Part shown: positions 47,154-56,850 of the stretch, piece by piece
How the letters are laid out: each line of letters begins with the position of its first letter
Numbering within the stretch: position 1 is the stretch's first letter
DNA from: Mytilus californianus
Taxonomy: Eukaryota > Mollusca > Bivalvia > Mytilida > Mytilidae
Assembly (NCBI RefSeq): GCF_021869535.1
Contig: NW_026262734.1
Coordinates: 81,158,339-81,222,338, forward strand
Direction: 5' to 3'
DNA: 64,000 nucleotides
Position numbers and translations under genes: made by a program
Notes under the pieces: model-generated
What the model saw: only the letters and a program-made list of their open reading frames with translations
Databases searched by the model: none
Told to the model about the DNA's origin: nothing

Positions 47154-48113
47154 ATACGCCCGTCGTCTTGTGTGTGAATTTTTATGCAATAAGCATAAAT
47201 AGTTTCTGACATACGGCGTGACATGCGAAAACCCCCTTTTTTTTACAAAAAACTCAATATCTCTAAAATAAAATTTTGAATCAAAACCAAAAAGTATACA
47301 GATCTTTAGATCAATATAACATAGAAGTGTGTAAAATTTTAAGCAATAATCATAAATCGTTTTTGAGATACGGCGCGACATGTGAAAACCCCCCTTTTAA
47401 AAAAAAATCAATATCTCAAAAATAAAATTTTGAATCAAAACCAAAAAGTATACATATCTTAAGATTGATATAACTAAGAAGTGTGTAAAATTTTAAGCAA
47501 TAATCATAAATTGTTTTTGAGATACGGCGCGACATGTGAAAAACCCCTCCCTCTTTTATTTTACAAAATACTCAATAACTCAAAAATAAAATTTTGAATC
47601 ATCACCAAAAAGTATACAGATCCTAAGGTTAATATAACTAAGAAGTGTGTAAAGTTTTAAGCAATAATCATAAACTGTTTTTGAGATAATGCGCGACATG
47701 TGAAAAACCCCTCCCCCTTTTTTTAACAAAATACTCAATATCTCTAAAATAAAATTTTGAATCATCACCAAAAAGTATACAGATCTTAAGATTAATATAA
47801 CTAAGAAGTGTGTAAAGTTTTAAGCAATAATCATAAATTGTTTTTGAGATACGGCGCGACATGTGAAAAAAACACACACCTGTTTTAGTTACTAATTCCC
47901 GGAACTCAAAACGTTTTAATCTTATTTTCACCAAAAAGTATACAGATCGTTTGACCATCATAAGAAACAACTATGTTAAGTTTCATGAAATTTGGACAAG
48001 TCATTCTCAAGTTACGGTGCGACATGTTGACGTCGGACAGACAGACCGACGGACGGACGGACACCGGACATTTGTATACCATAATACGTCCCGTCAAAAA
48101 TTGACGGGCGTAT
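47154..48113 (-). mobile_element. Hairpin-(ACGG)n-tandem monomer element, family D6, inserted in the helicase
   Basis: The ends are perfect 11-bp inverted repeats, ATACGCCCGTC (47154-47164) and GACGGGCGTAT (48103-48113). The right end also forms a near-perfect hairpin with 48084-48096. An ACGG microsatellite lies at about 48038-48062. The interior holds about five ~155-165-bp monomers with 'aaaataaaattttgaatca', 'ccaaaaagtatacagatc', 'taagaagtgtgtaaa' and 'gagatacggcgcgacatgtg' (anchors near 47218, 47374, 47528, 47692, 47856, 48019). The microsatellite plus ~160-bp core strongly recalls bivalve pearl-type elements. Minus-strand frames here are by-products of the monomer. Confidence 0.75.
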
Positions 48114-48760
48114 AAAAAATGTCCTTGGTGCTTTGAGAGAATAGAAATTAACTCAAGAACATGCAATCTGGCTGCAAAATTTTCAATGGGATGACCTTTT
48201 CAAGTCACATGGTCAATCATTTATAGACGACATGAATGAAAAAAAGCCTTTTTGTTTTTCCTGTCCATCACTAAGAATGGCTTCATATTAAAACAATCAC
48301 TTTAGAGGCAAATGAAAGGGAACCAATATCAAAAGTAGATGCCTTTACTCATGGTTTACATGCAGGGTGTATCCAGTGAAAGTGCCAAAGGCTTACTTCC
48401 AAATTTTTATTTATACATATGTTGTTATGTTATGCTGACAACAAAATTGAACGTATAACTTGGCCTCTTAAATGGTTCAACTGGGACGGTTGTCGAAATT
48501 ATTTTCCCAGAAGGCAAAAGACTGCAGGAGGTAATAGAACACCACCAGACTTTGCATGGCACCCTGTAGTCAATCAAGACAGATTATGTCAGAAAGTTGA
48601 CATTCCTACAACTAGTGCAAGGGACATGGAAATTAAAAGAATTCAAAATTTGTCTAGATCTAGTGAAACTTTTTCAAAATACCCATGCGTAATTAACAGT
48701 AAAATCTTACAAAAATTCAGGGAAAAAACTGATCTTCAAGATGATGAATAAATACAGTAT
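48114..48760 (+). pseudogene. Helitron PIF1-type helicase, C-terminal part (broken)
   Basis: Resumes with NVLGALREN, then FQWDDLFKSHGQSFIDDMNE (near 48205-48240). Near 48460-48520, LGLLNGSTGTVVEIIFPEGK matches the conserved GLxNGSxGTV block of PIF1-like helicases; PPDFAWHPVVN follows after a frameshift. The open frame starting 48419 is in another frame over the first part, so its 110 residues are not the true product. The tail runs into a 140-bp duplication. Confidence 0.65.
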
Positions 48761-48960
48761 GAACTTTTCTGATCAAAATCCATCTTTTTGCTCATCCAAC
48801 AATTCAGTGGTAGAGGACATACCCATGCGTAATTAACAGTAAAATCTTACAAAAATTCAGGGAAAAAACTGATCTTCAAGATGATGAATAAATACAGTAT
48901 GAACTTTTCTGATCAAAATCCATCTTTTTGCTCATCCAACAATTCAGTGGTAGAGGACAT
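48681..48960 (+). repeat. Perfect 140-bp tandem duplication
   Basis: 48681-48820 and 48821-48960 are identical over all 140 positions as read, both beginning ACCCATGCGTAATTAACAG. The unit ends within a 60-bp minisatellite (GGTAG(A/G)GGACATACC), so the duplication may have arisen by slippage between its repeats. Confidence 0.9.
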
Positions 48961-49110
48961 ACCATTCTCTAATCAAAATCGATATTTGAACTCATCTAAC
49001 ATACCAATGGTAGGGGACATACCAGTCTCTAACCAAAACAATAGTTTTGCTCATCTAACATGCTAGTGGTAGGGGACATACCAGTCTCTAACCAAAACAA
49101 TAGTTTTTTG
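48890..49110 (+). repeat. 60-bp coding-like minisatellite
   Basis: Units contain 'ggtaggggacataccagtct', 'ctaaccaaaa' and 'ctcatctaaca', spaced about 60 bases (anchors near 48950, 49010, 49068). In frame they give a 20-residue repeat, (V/M)VEDIPFSNQN-like. It may be the repetitive C-terminal tail of the Helitron product or independent. Confidence 0.6.
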
Positions 49111-49210
49111 AACTATTTGCCAAAAAACAAATCAATCATCTTCCCAGACTAAAAAAAGAAAGAAGAGGGGAGGTTAAAAGTACTTTCAGTTGTTATCAAG
49201 ATAAACACAA

Positions 49211-49418
49211 TGTAACGTTGGTAGCATATATATATTAACTAAGAGACAAGCCATGTGTACTGATTAACATACTTTAATATAATTCTAGAGCTTAGTAATC
49301 AACACAAATACATAAAGCAATACGACGCGCCCTTATCTGCTATGTCCATCAACACAACACGTGCGTGAACTCTGAACTGTATAAGTATTTATGAATGAAT
49401 GAAAGTTACAATATTACA
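49211..49418 (-). repeat. 3' LTR of the Gypsy element
   Basis: 208 bp, about 98% identical to the 5' LTR, with the same TG...CA ends. Adjacent on its inner side is a purine-rich tract. Confidence 0.95.
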
Positions 49419-49433
49419 TCTCTTCCTTTCTCA
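49419..49433 (-). other. Polypurine tract of the Gypsy element
   Basis: On the minus strand GAGAAAGGAAGAGA directly precedes the 3' LTR, the expected primer site for plus-strand DNA synthesis. Confidence 0.8.
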
Positions 49434-49773
49434 GATTAAAGTTCTACTTTATTATTTATATTACTGTCTGTGTAGTCATAAATTCTTTAACTGTGTGTGT
49501 AAACAAATTAAGTGATAAGATGCGTAAAATTGTATCAATAGAAAATTAGAACTTTATAGTCTGTGATAAATGTAAATTATTCGGTACGCGTACTATAATG
49601 TCAATATAATTAGTGGATCGTCTGATCAATCTGATAAGGCTATCATTACGAGTGTGAATAGTAAATTCCACAAAATCGATTTGTATCATAAATTCACAAA
49701 CATATAAATCAACATCAAACCTAACTGATACATCAGAAAGAGCACAGGATTATTATGCCTGTAACACAGCTCT
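49434..49773. other. Non-coding 3' region of the Gypsy element
   Basis: Between the pol stop and the polypurine tract lies about 340 bp of AT-rich sequence with no frame. No envelope-type gene is present. Confidence 0.6.
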
Positions 49774-50094
49774 TTAACGCACATAATCATCGAGATGTTT
49801 CGGTGTTTGTTTTTCTCGTGATGATCTTCTCAATGGTGTGTTTGGTATAATGTCATCATCAATAATTTCTTCTATTTCCTCATCAGTCATTATTTTAGAT
49901 TTTCCAACCTTTTTGAAGTGTGACGAATTTCGAGTTATATCTTTATGTTGTTCGTTCGTTGCCGTAATCATACTACCCTTTTTATTCTTGATTTTTAATG
50001 GTTGAGGATTGTACGGGGTAGACAGTTTATCTTTCTTTTCTTGTTTAACTAGGACGGTATCTCCTACTGTAAAATCAGGTACTTTAACTGAATG
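49774..50094 (-). pseudogene. C-terminal tail of Gypsy pol after the second frameshift
   Basis: In another frame the integrase tail continues with VPDFTVGDTVLVKQEKKDKL and ITATNEQHKDITRNSSHF, then IIPNTPLRRSSREKQTPKHL, ending 49774. The DTVLVKQ motif followed by a basic 'RRSSREKQTPKHL' end is typical of Ty3/Gypsy integrase C-termini. It is separated from the integrase core only by the homopolymer indel. No chromodomain was seen. Confidence 0.75.
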
Positions 50095-51410
50095 TTTTTT
50101 TCGAAGTATAATTTCATTTTACTTTTGTTCTTGTGGTCTTCTTTTCGAACTTCACTGTCGGCTTGGTCATTTGTTGAAATGTTCGGCATTTTTGTATTAA
50201 TTTTCCTTCCAAATAAAAGTTCTGCCGGGGACACGTTATTTGTTGAGTGTGGTGTTGCTCTATAATTGCGAAGAAATGTGTGTATTTCTTGCTTCCAACT
50301 ACGATGTTCCGTTTGAGCTGCACGAATTGCTTTCCCTATTGTTCTCATGAATCTTTCACTTTCCGCGTTAGCGCGAGGCCATAACGGAGTTATTTTGCGG
50401 TGCTTAAAACCCATGTTATCTGCAAAATTTCGGAATTCTTCTGAATTAAACGGCGGTCCGTTGTCTGTTTTCAGTTCTTTCGGTATTCCAAAAATTGAGA
50501 AAGTTTTGTCTAATAGCGGTATGACGGATTTTGCGGTTAAACTGGTTAAGGTTTCTATTACAGGATACCTTGAGTATTCATCAATGACTACCATTACGTT
50601 ATAGCCATTTGGAAACGGTCCACAAAAATCCATGCTGAGAATCTCCCAAACATTATTCGGTATCTCGGACATTTGTAACGGTTCAAAAACATTTTTCGGG
50701 GTTGACGCTAAACATGGTATACATGATTTACACGTTTGTTCAACAAGTTTGTCTATTCCAGGGAAGTATACCTTTTCACGTAACAACTGTTTTGTACGTA
50801 CTATGCCCTGGTGCCCTTCATGTGCAAGGTCAATTACACGCATCTGTAAATCTTTCGGAATGACGATTTTATTATCATGAAGTATGATCTCCATATCATT
50901 AACGGGAACGACTGTTAATTCGTATCGTAATCTTGAGAATGTATCAAGCGTAGTACTCTCATGCTTGTCCCACCTGTTTGATTTTAATGCAGTAATAACA
51001 GTTTGAAGGTCATTATCCTTTTGTGTATTTTCAGCTATCTCATTAAGTGTCATTGCCTTTGGCACAGCGTTGTCAGTTAAATATCGGACATATTCTTCTG
51101 CTATTTGAGAATGTTTACCATGTTTACATGCAATAGATGTATTCGGGGTCGAATGTCTTGATAAATAATCGGCTGCGTTCACCTTTCCTGGCTTGTACTG
51201 TACTTTGAAATTGTACCCTTGTAAACGTAATCTCCATCTTTCAATGCGTGCGGGTGTTTTTGCCTTTGGACTGTTGAATAGAGTTTCAAGCGGTTGGTGA
51301 TCGGATACCAATGTAAATGACTGTCCGTACAAATAAAGATGAAGATGTTCAATTGCCCATACAATTGCCAATGCTTCCTTTTCTGTTTGCGAATAGCGTG
51401 TTTCATGCAA
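50064..51410 (-). CDS. Gypsy RNase H remainder and integrase (frameshifted pol)
   Basis: 448 codons continuing pol after the first frameshift: RYSQTEKEALAIVWAIEHLH and DHQPLETLF of RNase H. The integrase follows, with an HHCC zinc finger (HEGHQG ... CKSCIPC, near residues 195-235) and catalytic D, D and E at DFCGPFP (~264), TDNGPPF (~318) and AESERF (~352). RNYRATPHSTNNVSPAELLF follows. It ends early at 50064 because of a second frameshift in the A run seen as TTTTTTT at about 50095-50101. The listed start is inside pol, not a true initiation codon. Confidence 0.9.
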   Translation of the reverse strand: MHETRYSQTEKEALAIVWAIEHLHLYLYGQSFTLVSDHQPLETLFNSPKAKTPARIERWRLRLQGYNFKVQYKPGKVNAADYLSRHSTPNTSIACKHGKHSQIAEEYVRYLTDNAVPKAMTLNEIAENTQKDNDLQTVITALKSNRWDKHESTTLDTFSRLRYELTVVPVNDMEIILHDNKIVIPKDLQMRVIDLAHEGHQGIVRTKQLLREKVYFPGIDKLVEQTCKSCIPCLASTPKNVFEPLQMSEIPNNVWEILSMDFCGPFPNGYNVMVVIDEYSRYPVIETLTSLTAKSVIPLLDKTFSIFGIPKELKTDNGPPFNSEEFRNFADNMGFKHRKITPLWPRANAESERFMRTIGKAIRAAQTEHRSWKQEIHTFLRNYRATPHSTNNVSPAELLFGRKINTKMPNISTNDQADSEVRKEDHKNKSKMKLYFEKNIQLKYLILQ

Positions 51411-53631
51411 CGTCTGTCAATGATCGGCTTCCATATGCGATTATTTTCCCATTTTGTGTTAATAATCCAGCTAATCCAACGGGACTTGCATCTACTATCA
51501 ACATTGTTTCTTTGTTAGGGTCAAAGTACGACATCACACGGTCAGCAATAAGTTCATTCTTTAGCTTGTCAAATGATTGCTGTTGTTCAGATGACCATTC
51601 CCACTTTGAATCCTGCTTTGTTAATCTGCGGAGCGGTTCAGTTGTAGTTGAGTAATTTGGAATGAAACGTCCAACATAATTGGTCATTGCTAAGAAACTA
51701 CGAATTTCACCTACGTCTTTTGGTATTGTCGTGTTTCTGATAGCGCTTATTTTCCTTGGATCGGCTGATATTCCATCTGCACTAAAAATATGACCATAGA
51801 ATTCCAGTTTGTTCTTGTTGAATTCACATTTTGTCTTATTTAATGTCAAGTTCTTCTCTTTAAGGCGTGCAAATAATTTTTCCAATCGTTTATCATGTTC
51901 GTCCTGGTTCCTTCCAAATACGATTATATCATCGGATATATTTCGGACTCCATCTAATCCTTCAAGTGCATAACTCAGTGTGTTTTGGAATAACTCTGCG
52001 GCTGAAGACACACCAAAACTGAGTCGTTTATATCTCCGTAATCCTACGTGTGTTGTGAAGGTTGTGATGTTCCGGGATTCTTCGTTTAACTCCAATTGAT
52101 GATATCCACTTCGAAGGTCCATTTTCGAGAATAGTTTGGATCCGTTTAAATCCAAGATCATGTCATCAAGTGTTGGTGTAATATGACGTGAACGCAAAAT
52201 AGCCTTGTTCGGTTCCCTCATATCCACGCATAATCGAATTTCGTTCTTGTTTTTCGGTTTAGGGGCCACAACTATCGGGGACACCCAAAGTGTTGGTCCA
52301 TCCACCTTTTCTATTATATCCTGTTTTTCGAGTTTCTCGAGTTCTGCTTCTACTTGCTTGCGAATGTGAAACGGAATACGCCTATGTGGTTGAATTACTG
52401 GTTTTACACTTCCATCAATATGAATTTTCACTTTTTCATCTTTTAATTTTCCAATCCCATTGAACACATCGCTATATTTATTGCATAATATTTCATGTTT
52501 GTCTGCTACTGACGAAATGACTGGCACTATGCTTAAGTCAACAGATGTATCATAGCACAATAAATTCCCGTATCTTCCTTTCATCACATACACCGGTGCG
52601 GTTGTTATTTTATGGTCAGTCTCTATTGTAGCGTGAAATTTTAATTTCAAGTTTTTATCTGATCCATATGCGAAGACTCTAGTGTCGGCGTGAGAAAGTT
52701 TGGGTTTACACTTGATGTTCTCGAATGTGCTTTCATCAATAACATTTATACTTGATCCTGTGTCAATTAAGATGTCCACATTAGAATTATTGATTTTCAC
52801 GTTTATTTTCGGTTGTCTTTTCTGTACTTTATTCACAGTATTTTCTCTCAATCCAAATACGTAACCATCATCAGAACTGCTATCACGATCATCATCATGT
52901 TCGTAATTGTCAACTTTATTTACTTTTCTTTTGAAAGTGCTAGTTCCATCACGTTTGTATCTACATACAGCGGCGAAATGATTCAACTTTTTACATGAGT
53001 TACAACTTTTTCCAAATGCTGGACACTTGTTTGCATGCGGAAAGTCACCTCCACAGTTTCTGCAAGTACTAGTAGTCCTTTTCTTTACCTTTTGGTCCGT
53101 TTGTGTCTGTAGAAATCGTGGTCCGTTGCGACGTCTTCCACCTCCTTTTCTCACAGCATTTGCGGATTGTTTGTCTGATTGTTCAATTTCCGTTGCCTGT
53201 TTTTCGGAAAGTTCTAACGCTCTAGCTGATGAAATTAATCCTTCAAGGGTTGTGTCTTCCCGAAGAGCCTTTCGTCTTAGTCTAGTTGAATGACAACCTT
53301 GGATAATTTGCGATTTCACTTCTTTAGATGTTTCAGTAAATTCACAGTTTACAGCTAGCTGGCGTAATCTCGTGTGAAAACTGTCGATAGTTTCATCAGA
53401 TGTTTGTTTGGCTTGCCTAAATTTGTAGATTTCGTATTCTGTATTCTTTTTCGGAGCAAAGTAAGCAGTTAACTTCTGTTTAGCGGCAGCAAAGTCTTCT
53501 CCTGTATTGTCAAGGGTATCAAAGACTTCGTTTACATCTTCTCCAGCGTAATGCATTAAGAGTGCTCTTTGTCGTTTGCTGTCCTTTATGTTCAAACCAA
53601 TGAATAAATTTTCTAGTCTATACTTATCCAT
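51403..53631 (-). CDS. Gypsy gag-protease-reverse transcriptase (frame breaks in RNase H)
   Basis: 742 codons starting at ATG 53631, with an in-frame stop just upstream. Order: gag capsid-like region (about 1-170), two zinc knuckles near residues 185-225 (CRNCGGDFPHANKC, CNSCKKLNHFAAVC; the first has atypical spacing), aspartic protease DTGSS near 290, and RT from about 420 with the catalytic block ISDDIIVFG near 565 (Ser in place of the usual Ala). RNase H begins at about 690. The frame ends at SLTDVA, where an extra four bases near 51405-51412 shift the rest of pol into another frame. Gag and pol are in one frame with no separate gag stop. Confidence 0.9.
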   Translation of the reverse strand: MDKYRLENLFIGLNIKDSKRQRALLMHYAGEDVNEVFDTLDNTGEDFAAAKQKLTAYFAPKKNTEYEIYKFRQAKQTSDETIDSFHTRLRQLAVNCEFTETSKEVKSQIIQGCHSTRLRRKALREDTTLEGLISSARALELSEKQATEIEQSDKQSANAVRKGGGRRRNGPRFLQTQTDQKVKKRTTSTCRNCGGDFPHANKCPAFGKSCNSCKKLNHFAAVCRYKRDGTSTFKRKVNKVDNYEHDDDRDSSSDDGYVFGLRENTVNKVQKRQPKINVKINNSNVDILIDTGSSINVIDESTFENIKCKPKLSHADTRVFAYGSDKNLKLKFHATIETDHKITTAPVYVMKGRYGNLLCYDTSVDLSIVPVISSVADKHEILCNKYSDVFNGIGKLKDEKVKIHIDGSVKPVIQPHRRIPFHIRKQVEAELEKLEKQDIIEKVDGPTLWVSPIVVAPKPKNKNEIRLCVDMREPNKAILRSRHITPTLDDMILDLNGSKLFSKMDLRSGYHQLELNEESRNITTFTTHVGLRRYKRLSFGVSSAAELFQNTLSYALEGLDGVRNISDDIIVFGRNQDEHDKRLEKLFARLKEKNLTLNKTKCEFNKNKLEFYGHIFSADGISADPRKISAIRNTTIPKDVGEIRSFLAMTNYVGRFIPNYSTTTEPLRRLTKQDSKWEWSSEQQQSFDKLKNELIADRVMSYFDPNKETMLIVDASPVGLAGLLTQNGKIIAYGSRSLTDVA

Positions 53632-53766
53632 TTACGCCACCTTATTTCAGCATTGTTCTCATGTACCGGAAAACTCGGAAAAATTGGTAAAGATGCAGCC
53701 ATGGTTTAATTATCAGTGTCACTAATTAATAAATCCATAAAAATACATTTTTAACATTTCCAACTT

Positions 53767-53784
53767 TTTTTATCCTCGTCGCCA
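53767..53784 (-). other. Primer-binding site of the Gypsy element
   Basis: On the minus strand, TGGCGACGAGGATAAAA starts one base after the 5' LTR. A TGG start fits pairing with the CCA end of a tRNA. The tRNA species was not identified. Confidence 0.7.
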
Positions 53785-53785
53785 A

Positions 53786-53993
53786 TGTAACGTTGGTAGC
53801 CTATATATATTAACTAAGAGACGAGCCATGTGTACTGATTAACATACTTTAATATAATGCTAGAGCTTAGTAATCAACACAAATACATAAAGCAATACGA
53901 CGCGCCCTTATCTGCTATGTCCATCAACACAACACGTGCGTGAACTCTGAACTGTATAAATATTTATGAATGAATGAAAGTTACAATATTACA
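53786..53993 (-). repeat. 5' LTR of the Gypsy element
   Basis: 208 bp, first in transcription order on the minus strand. Compared with 49211-49418 it differs at four sites I can see (GCC/GCA near the plus-strand start, GACG/GACA, ATGC/ATTC, AAAT/AAGT). It would hold the promoter. Confidence 0.95.
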
Positions 53994-53998
53994 CACAA

Positions 53999-54432
53999 TA
54001 TTCGCTATTGTATTGATACTGACAAAAGATTTCTTTTTACCACCCCGGTCAACCCCAACCCCCCTCTTTTAAAATAATCCCAATTTTGTTGATTGAATAA
54101 ACAAAGCTTGTACGTCTATCTTACATGAAGAGGGGTGTTGATAATCAAAAATAAAACTTGATATTAATTAAGGCTTCGATCATTCATGTTTTGTTGCGGT
54201 GCCGTGGTCATGGGTTCGAGAATAAGGCTTTTTATGTTATCAAAAACAATATATATTGTTTTTAACTAGGCTTATTACAGGATTTTTATAAACTCAATGT
54301 TGAAATTATTTGTTTTCATCTCCCTTCTAAAACCAATCATTTCTAAATGCATTCCCATTGTAATGACTTTAAATAAAAGAAAAAAACTCCTGTCTTTAAA
54401 ACGTCATTAACATTAAATGTCCAAACCAAAGG
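53999..54432. other. Flank of the Gypsy insertion
   Basis: AT-rich DNA with no recognised gene. It is the right-hand continuation of the target site and might be distal Helitron sequence, but no motif supports that. Confidence 0.35.
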
Positions 54433-54565
54433 CAACATGGTAGCCTTCGACCACAAGCACTTGTCTCTGGAAAAAAATCCTATATACCTTAATATAAGAC
54501 GTTATATTAAGGTATATAGGAATTTTTTTCAGAGACAAGTGCCTGTGCCTTCGACCATGCTGTTG
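54433..54565. repeat. 133-bp near-perfect palindrome (foldback)
   Basis: Arms read CAACATGGTAGCCTTCGACC, a variable patch, CACTTGTCTCTG, A tract, TCCTATATACCTTAATATAA, then GACG as the loop, and the reverse complement back to TGTTG. The inner ~40 bp of each arm match almost perfectly; the outer parts have a few mismatches. A transcript would form a long hairpin. The open frame 54437-54670 is a shadow. Confidence 0.85.
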
Positions 54566-55471
54566 TTAATTAAAATATGGGAGGGGTTTATTATTCAACA
54601 TATGTATGTCGTCCAATCATGTATAAGGAAAAAATCTACGGATCGTAGAAGAGGCTTTATGAATATATGAATAATGACTGCTTATTACGTCCACCTGAAC
54701 AATTGCAACTAGACGTTATCGTTTGCAGTAAGAACGATAACTCTGGTGTAGCGAGACTAATTAGAAAGGTATTTCGCTTGATCAATATACTTTATTTCTT
54801 GGCACTGTGAATTTTTAGTGTTATTATTTCAACACGTAGCCTAAATATATAAAAATAATGGAATCTGTAGCGAGATGATGTATCAAATATTTATGCTTTA
54901 TACGTTTTCAAGACAAAACAGTCAACTCAAACACGCCTGAAAATAAAAACGTGTACCCGACTTTCTCTTTTCGATGAGATTATTGTCCATTTTTAAGATT
55001 TTTTTCGCCAAAAAAATGTTGCTGGGGCAGAGATGCAAAATTAATGCTTTAAAAAGATTCATCTTTCTGTGGATTTTTTTTCGGCGGAATTTATGCTTAT
55101 GCACAAAAAAGATCAACATTTATTTGCACCTACCATAATCGACTGTTTTGTGAAAATGTGTCGTTACTTTAAGTTTACAACTATCTCGAAGTTCCATTTT
55201 ATAATTGAACTATACACACGTATATAACCCATCAAGCCCATAGAAACAGATGTAAAAATTCAAATATACCAATTAACTTAACCATTTATACCTAAGGCTT
55301 CTCGTATAAATTAAGAGTTCCGTTTATTTTTGTTTGTTTTCACCTGGATATCAGATTCAGTCTGTTAAAAGCTCCACAGAGCTCATGTTTACTATGTTAT
55401 TTTTTACATATCTTTACAGTTGTCCGACTCTAAATAAAATTTACTGACTTACTTAATTACTTTTACATGCA

Positions 55472-55531
55472 GGTGACCAAAGATTTGTATAGTGAGACTC
55501 TCACTATACAAATCCTTGAGGTGACTAAGGA
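55472..55531. repeat. 60-bp palindrome
   Basis: The central arms GATTTGTATAGTGAGA and TCTCACTATACAAATC are perfect 16-mers separated by one base. Complementarity extends outward with mismatches to AGGTGACC and GGTGACT. It is the second of three palindromes within 1.4 kb. Confidence 0.85.
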
Positions 55532-55740
55532 TGCAACACTTACACCAAAATTAATCATGCAAAGCACATATAAACCCACAAGCACATATAAAGCATACAC
55601 TTACGTAAAGCACATATATACAAAAATCCACCAAGACCGATTAAAATACTCCCCTTCCCGCTTACTAGTTTAATACGCACGTGCATGTCAATTACTGCCA
55701 CCGAAGCATCGTTTCCTTTCCTCTACATGAAGGTCTCCTC

Positions 55741-55776
55741 CTGATTACCGTATCACCATGGTGATACGGTCTGATT
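55741..55776. repeat. 24-bp perfect palindrome between 6-bp direct repeats
   Basis: 55747-55770 consists of ACCGTATCACCA followed by its exact reverse complement. It is flanked on both sides by CTGATT (55741-55746 and 55771-55776), which looks like a target-site duplication around a fully palindromic insert. A dyad binding site is the alternative. Confidence 0.8.
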
Positions 55777-56339
55777 AGTCAGAGGCTGGACGTCTGGAAT
55801 GTGGTTAATCTGTTAACGGTATCTCATTGGTTATAAATAACATTAAATGGCTGCATCTCAGCTGCTTCCGGGCTGCTTCTGGGGGAAGTGAAGGGTATCT
55901 TAACGTCTGATTGGCTATTATTGAGTTGTATGCATTATATGTCAACGCGTCCGTAAGTGGGGTCGGATAAAAATCATGATAGTGGGTCATCGGTAGAAAC
56001 TATAATGAAGTGTTCAATTGCTATCATAATTTAAGCCAAATTTAGTTCACGAAGCCCTGTCAATTTGAGCAAATAATATCATTCTGTGATGATGAAATTT
56101 ATGTTATCTTGAAATTTTGTTGCAATTTTGGTACAAAGGTGTGTATTTATGGATTATTAATGTTCTTTCAAAAACAAAACAATAATACATATAATCTTCA
56201 CTTTATGGTGCGTATTGAAACATATTTTGTTATATTTCTTCATAAACTATAATTTTAAATATTAAATACACAAAACGTGTGCTCTATGATTAAAAATGTT
56301 ATCCATATATTTTCATTGCTTGAACATATTGATTGGAAA
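55777..56339. other. Upstream region of the possible small gene
   Basis: No coding frame is supported. Base composition is less AT-rich around 55800-55960, then AT-rich again. It could be promoter-proximal DNA for the candidate exon ending 56475. Confidence 0.3.
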
Positions 56340-56475
56340 ATATTCGGAATTTACCGTATTGATACGAAGATGTCCTTTCGTTTCCCCGCGCATTCACCGC
56401 TTCATTGATTTCTGATGTAAACAATACAGACAACTGCCGATAAACAGCTGATTAGAAGAATAGAAAACAAACAAG
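56340..56475 (+). other. Candidate non-coding first exon
   Basis: A CpG-containing patch (TTTCGTTTCCCCGCGCATTC, near 56378) is followed by about 90 bases ending in AAG|GTGAGTAAT at 56473-56484, a near-perfect donor. No useful ATG lies within. The exon start is not defined. It may feed the exons at 57201 or 57729. This is inference from the donor and composition only. Confidence 0.35.
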
Positions 56476-56754
56476 GTGAGTAATATGGTTACGTGTGTGC
56501 AAGGAAGCAAACACCAAGAATCACGGTTTAGTTATGGGCAAGGGTTTTAGTGCACTATAGTTTGTTTAATGACCCCTCTAGCTGGACGTCTACGACGATA
56601 GATGAAATTAAAAAAGGCAGCAATGGGCAATTTGCCTGAAAACTAAAATACTTGCAAAACAGCGAGGTCCCAAATAATGTTCGCATGTGGGGTAGACATT
56701 TTAATGTACTCGTACATGATGATTTATTCTTTGGAGTCGTTGACGTTGTACACC

Positions 56755-56850
56755 CCAGGCGGATCCAAAAGGGGGGGGGGGCTCGGGCCGCCCCTCCTCT
56801 TGGTTGATTATATAGGCCCCCCTTTATGAAAAGTTCTGGATCTGCCACTG
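56755..56850. repeat. Short TIR repeat with a G tract (CAGNGGCGGATC type)
   Basis: Ends CCAGGCGGATCCA and TGGATCTGCCACTG are imperfect inverted repeats, resembling hAT-type termini. A G tract of about 12 and GC-rich 'ctcgggccgcccctcctctt' lie inside. Same family as 60238-60382. Confidence 0.5.

Larger units (their letters stand above)
49206..53998 (-). mobile_element. Ty3/Gypsy LTR retrotransposon, nearly full length
   Basis: The element carries 208-bp LTRs (49211-49418 and 53786-53993) with TG...CA termini and about four mismatches. It is flanked by target duplication CACAA (49206-49210 and 53994-53998). Read on the minus strand it has a primer-binding site, gag, protease, reverse transcriptase, RNase H and integrase in Ty3/Gypsy order, and a polypurine tract before the 3' LTR. 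Two frameshifts disable it. The high LTR identity indicates a fairly recent insertion next to the Helitron relic. Confidence 0.95.

Noticed and set aside
47030..48166. Series of minus-strand open frames with MSRRISKTIYDYCLK-like phrases.
   Set aside because: They are the same ~160-bp monomer translated repeatedly in a non-coding tandem array.
50009..53293. Several plus-strand open frames opposite the Gypsy element.
   Set aside because: They are antisense shadows of gag-pol, whose minus-strand motifs are clear.
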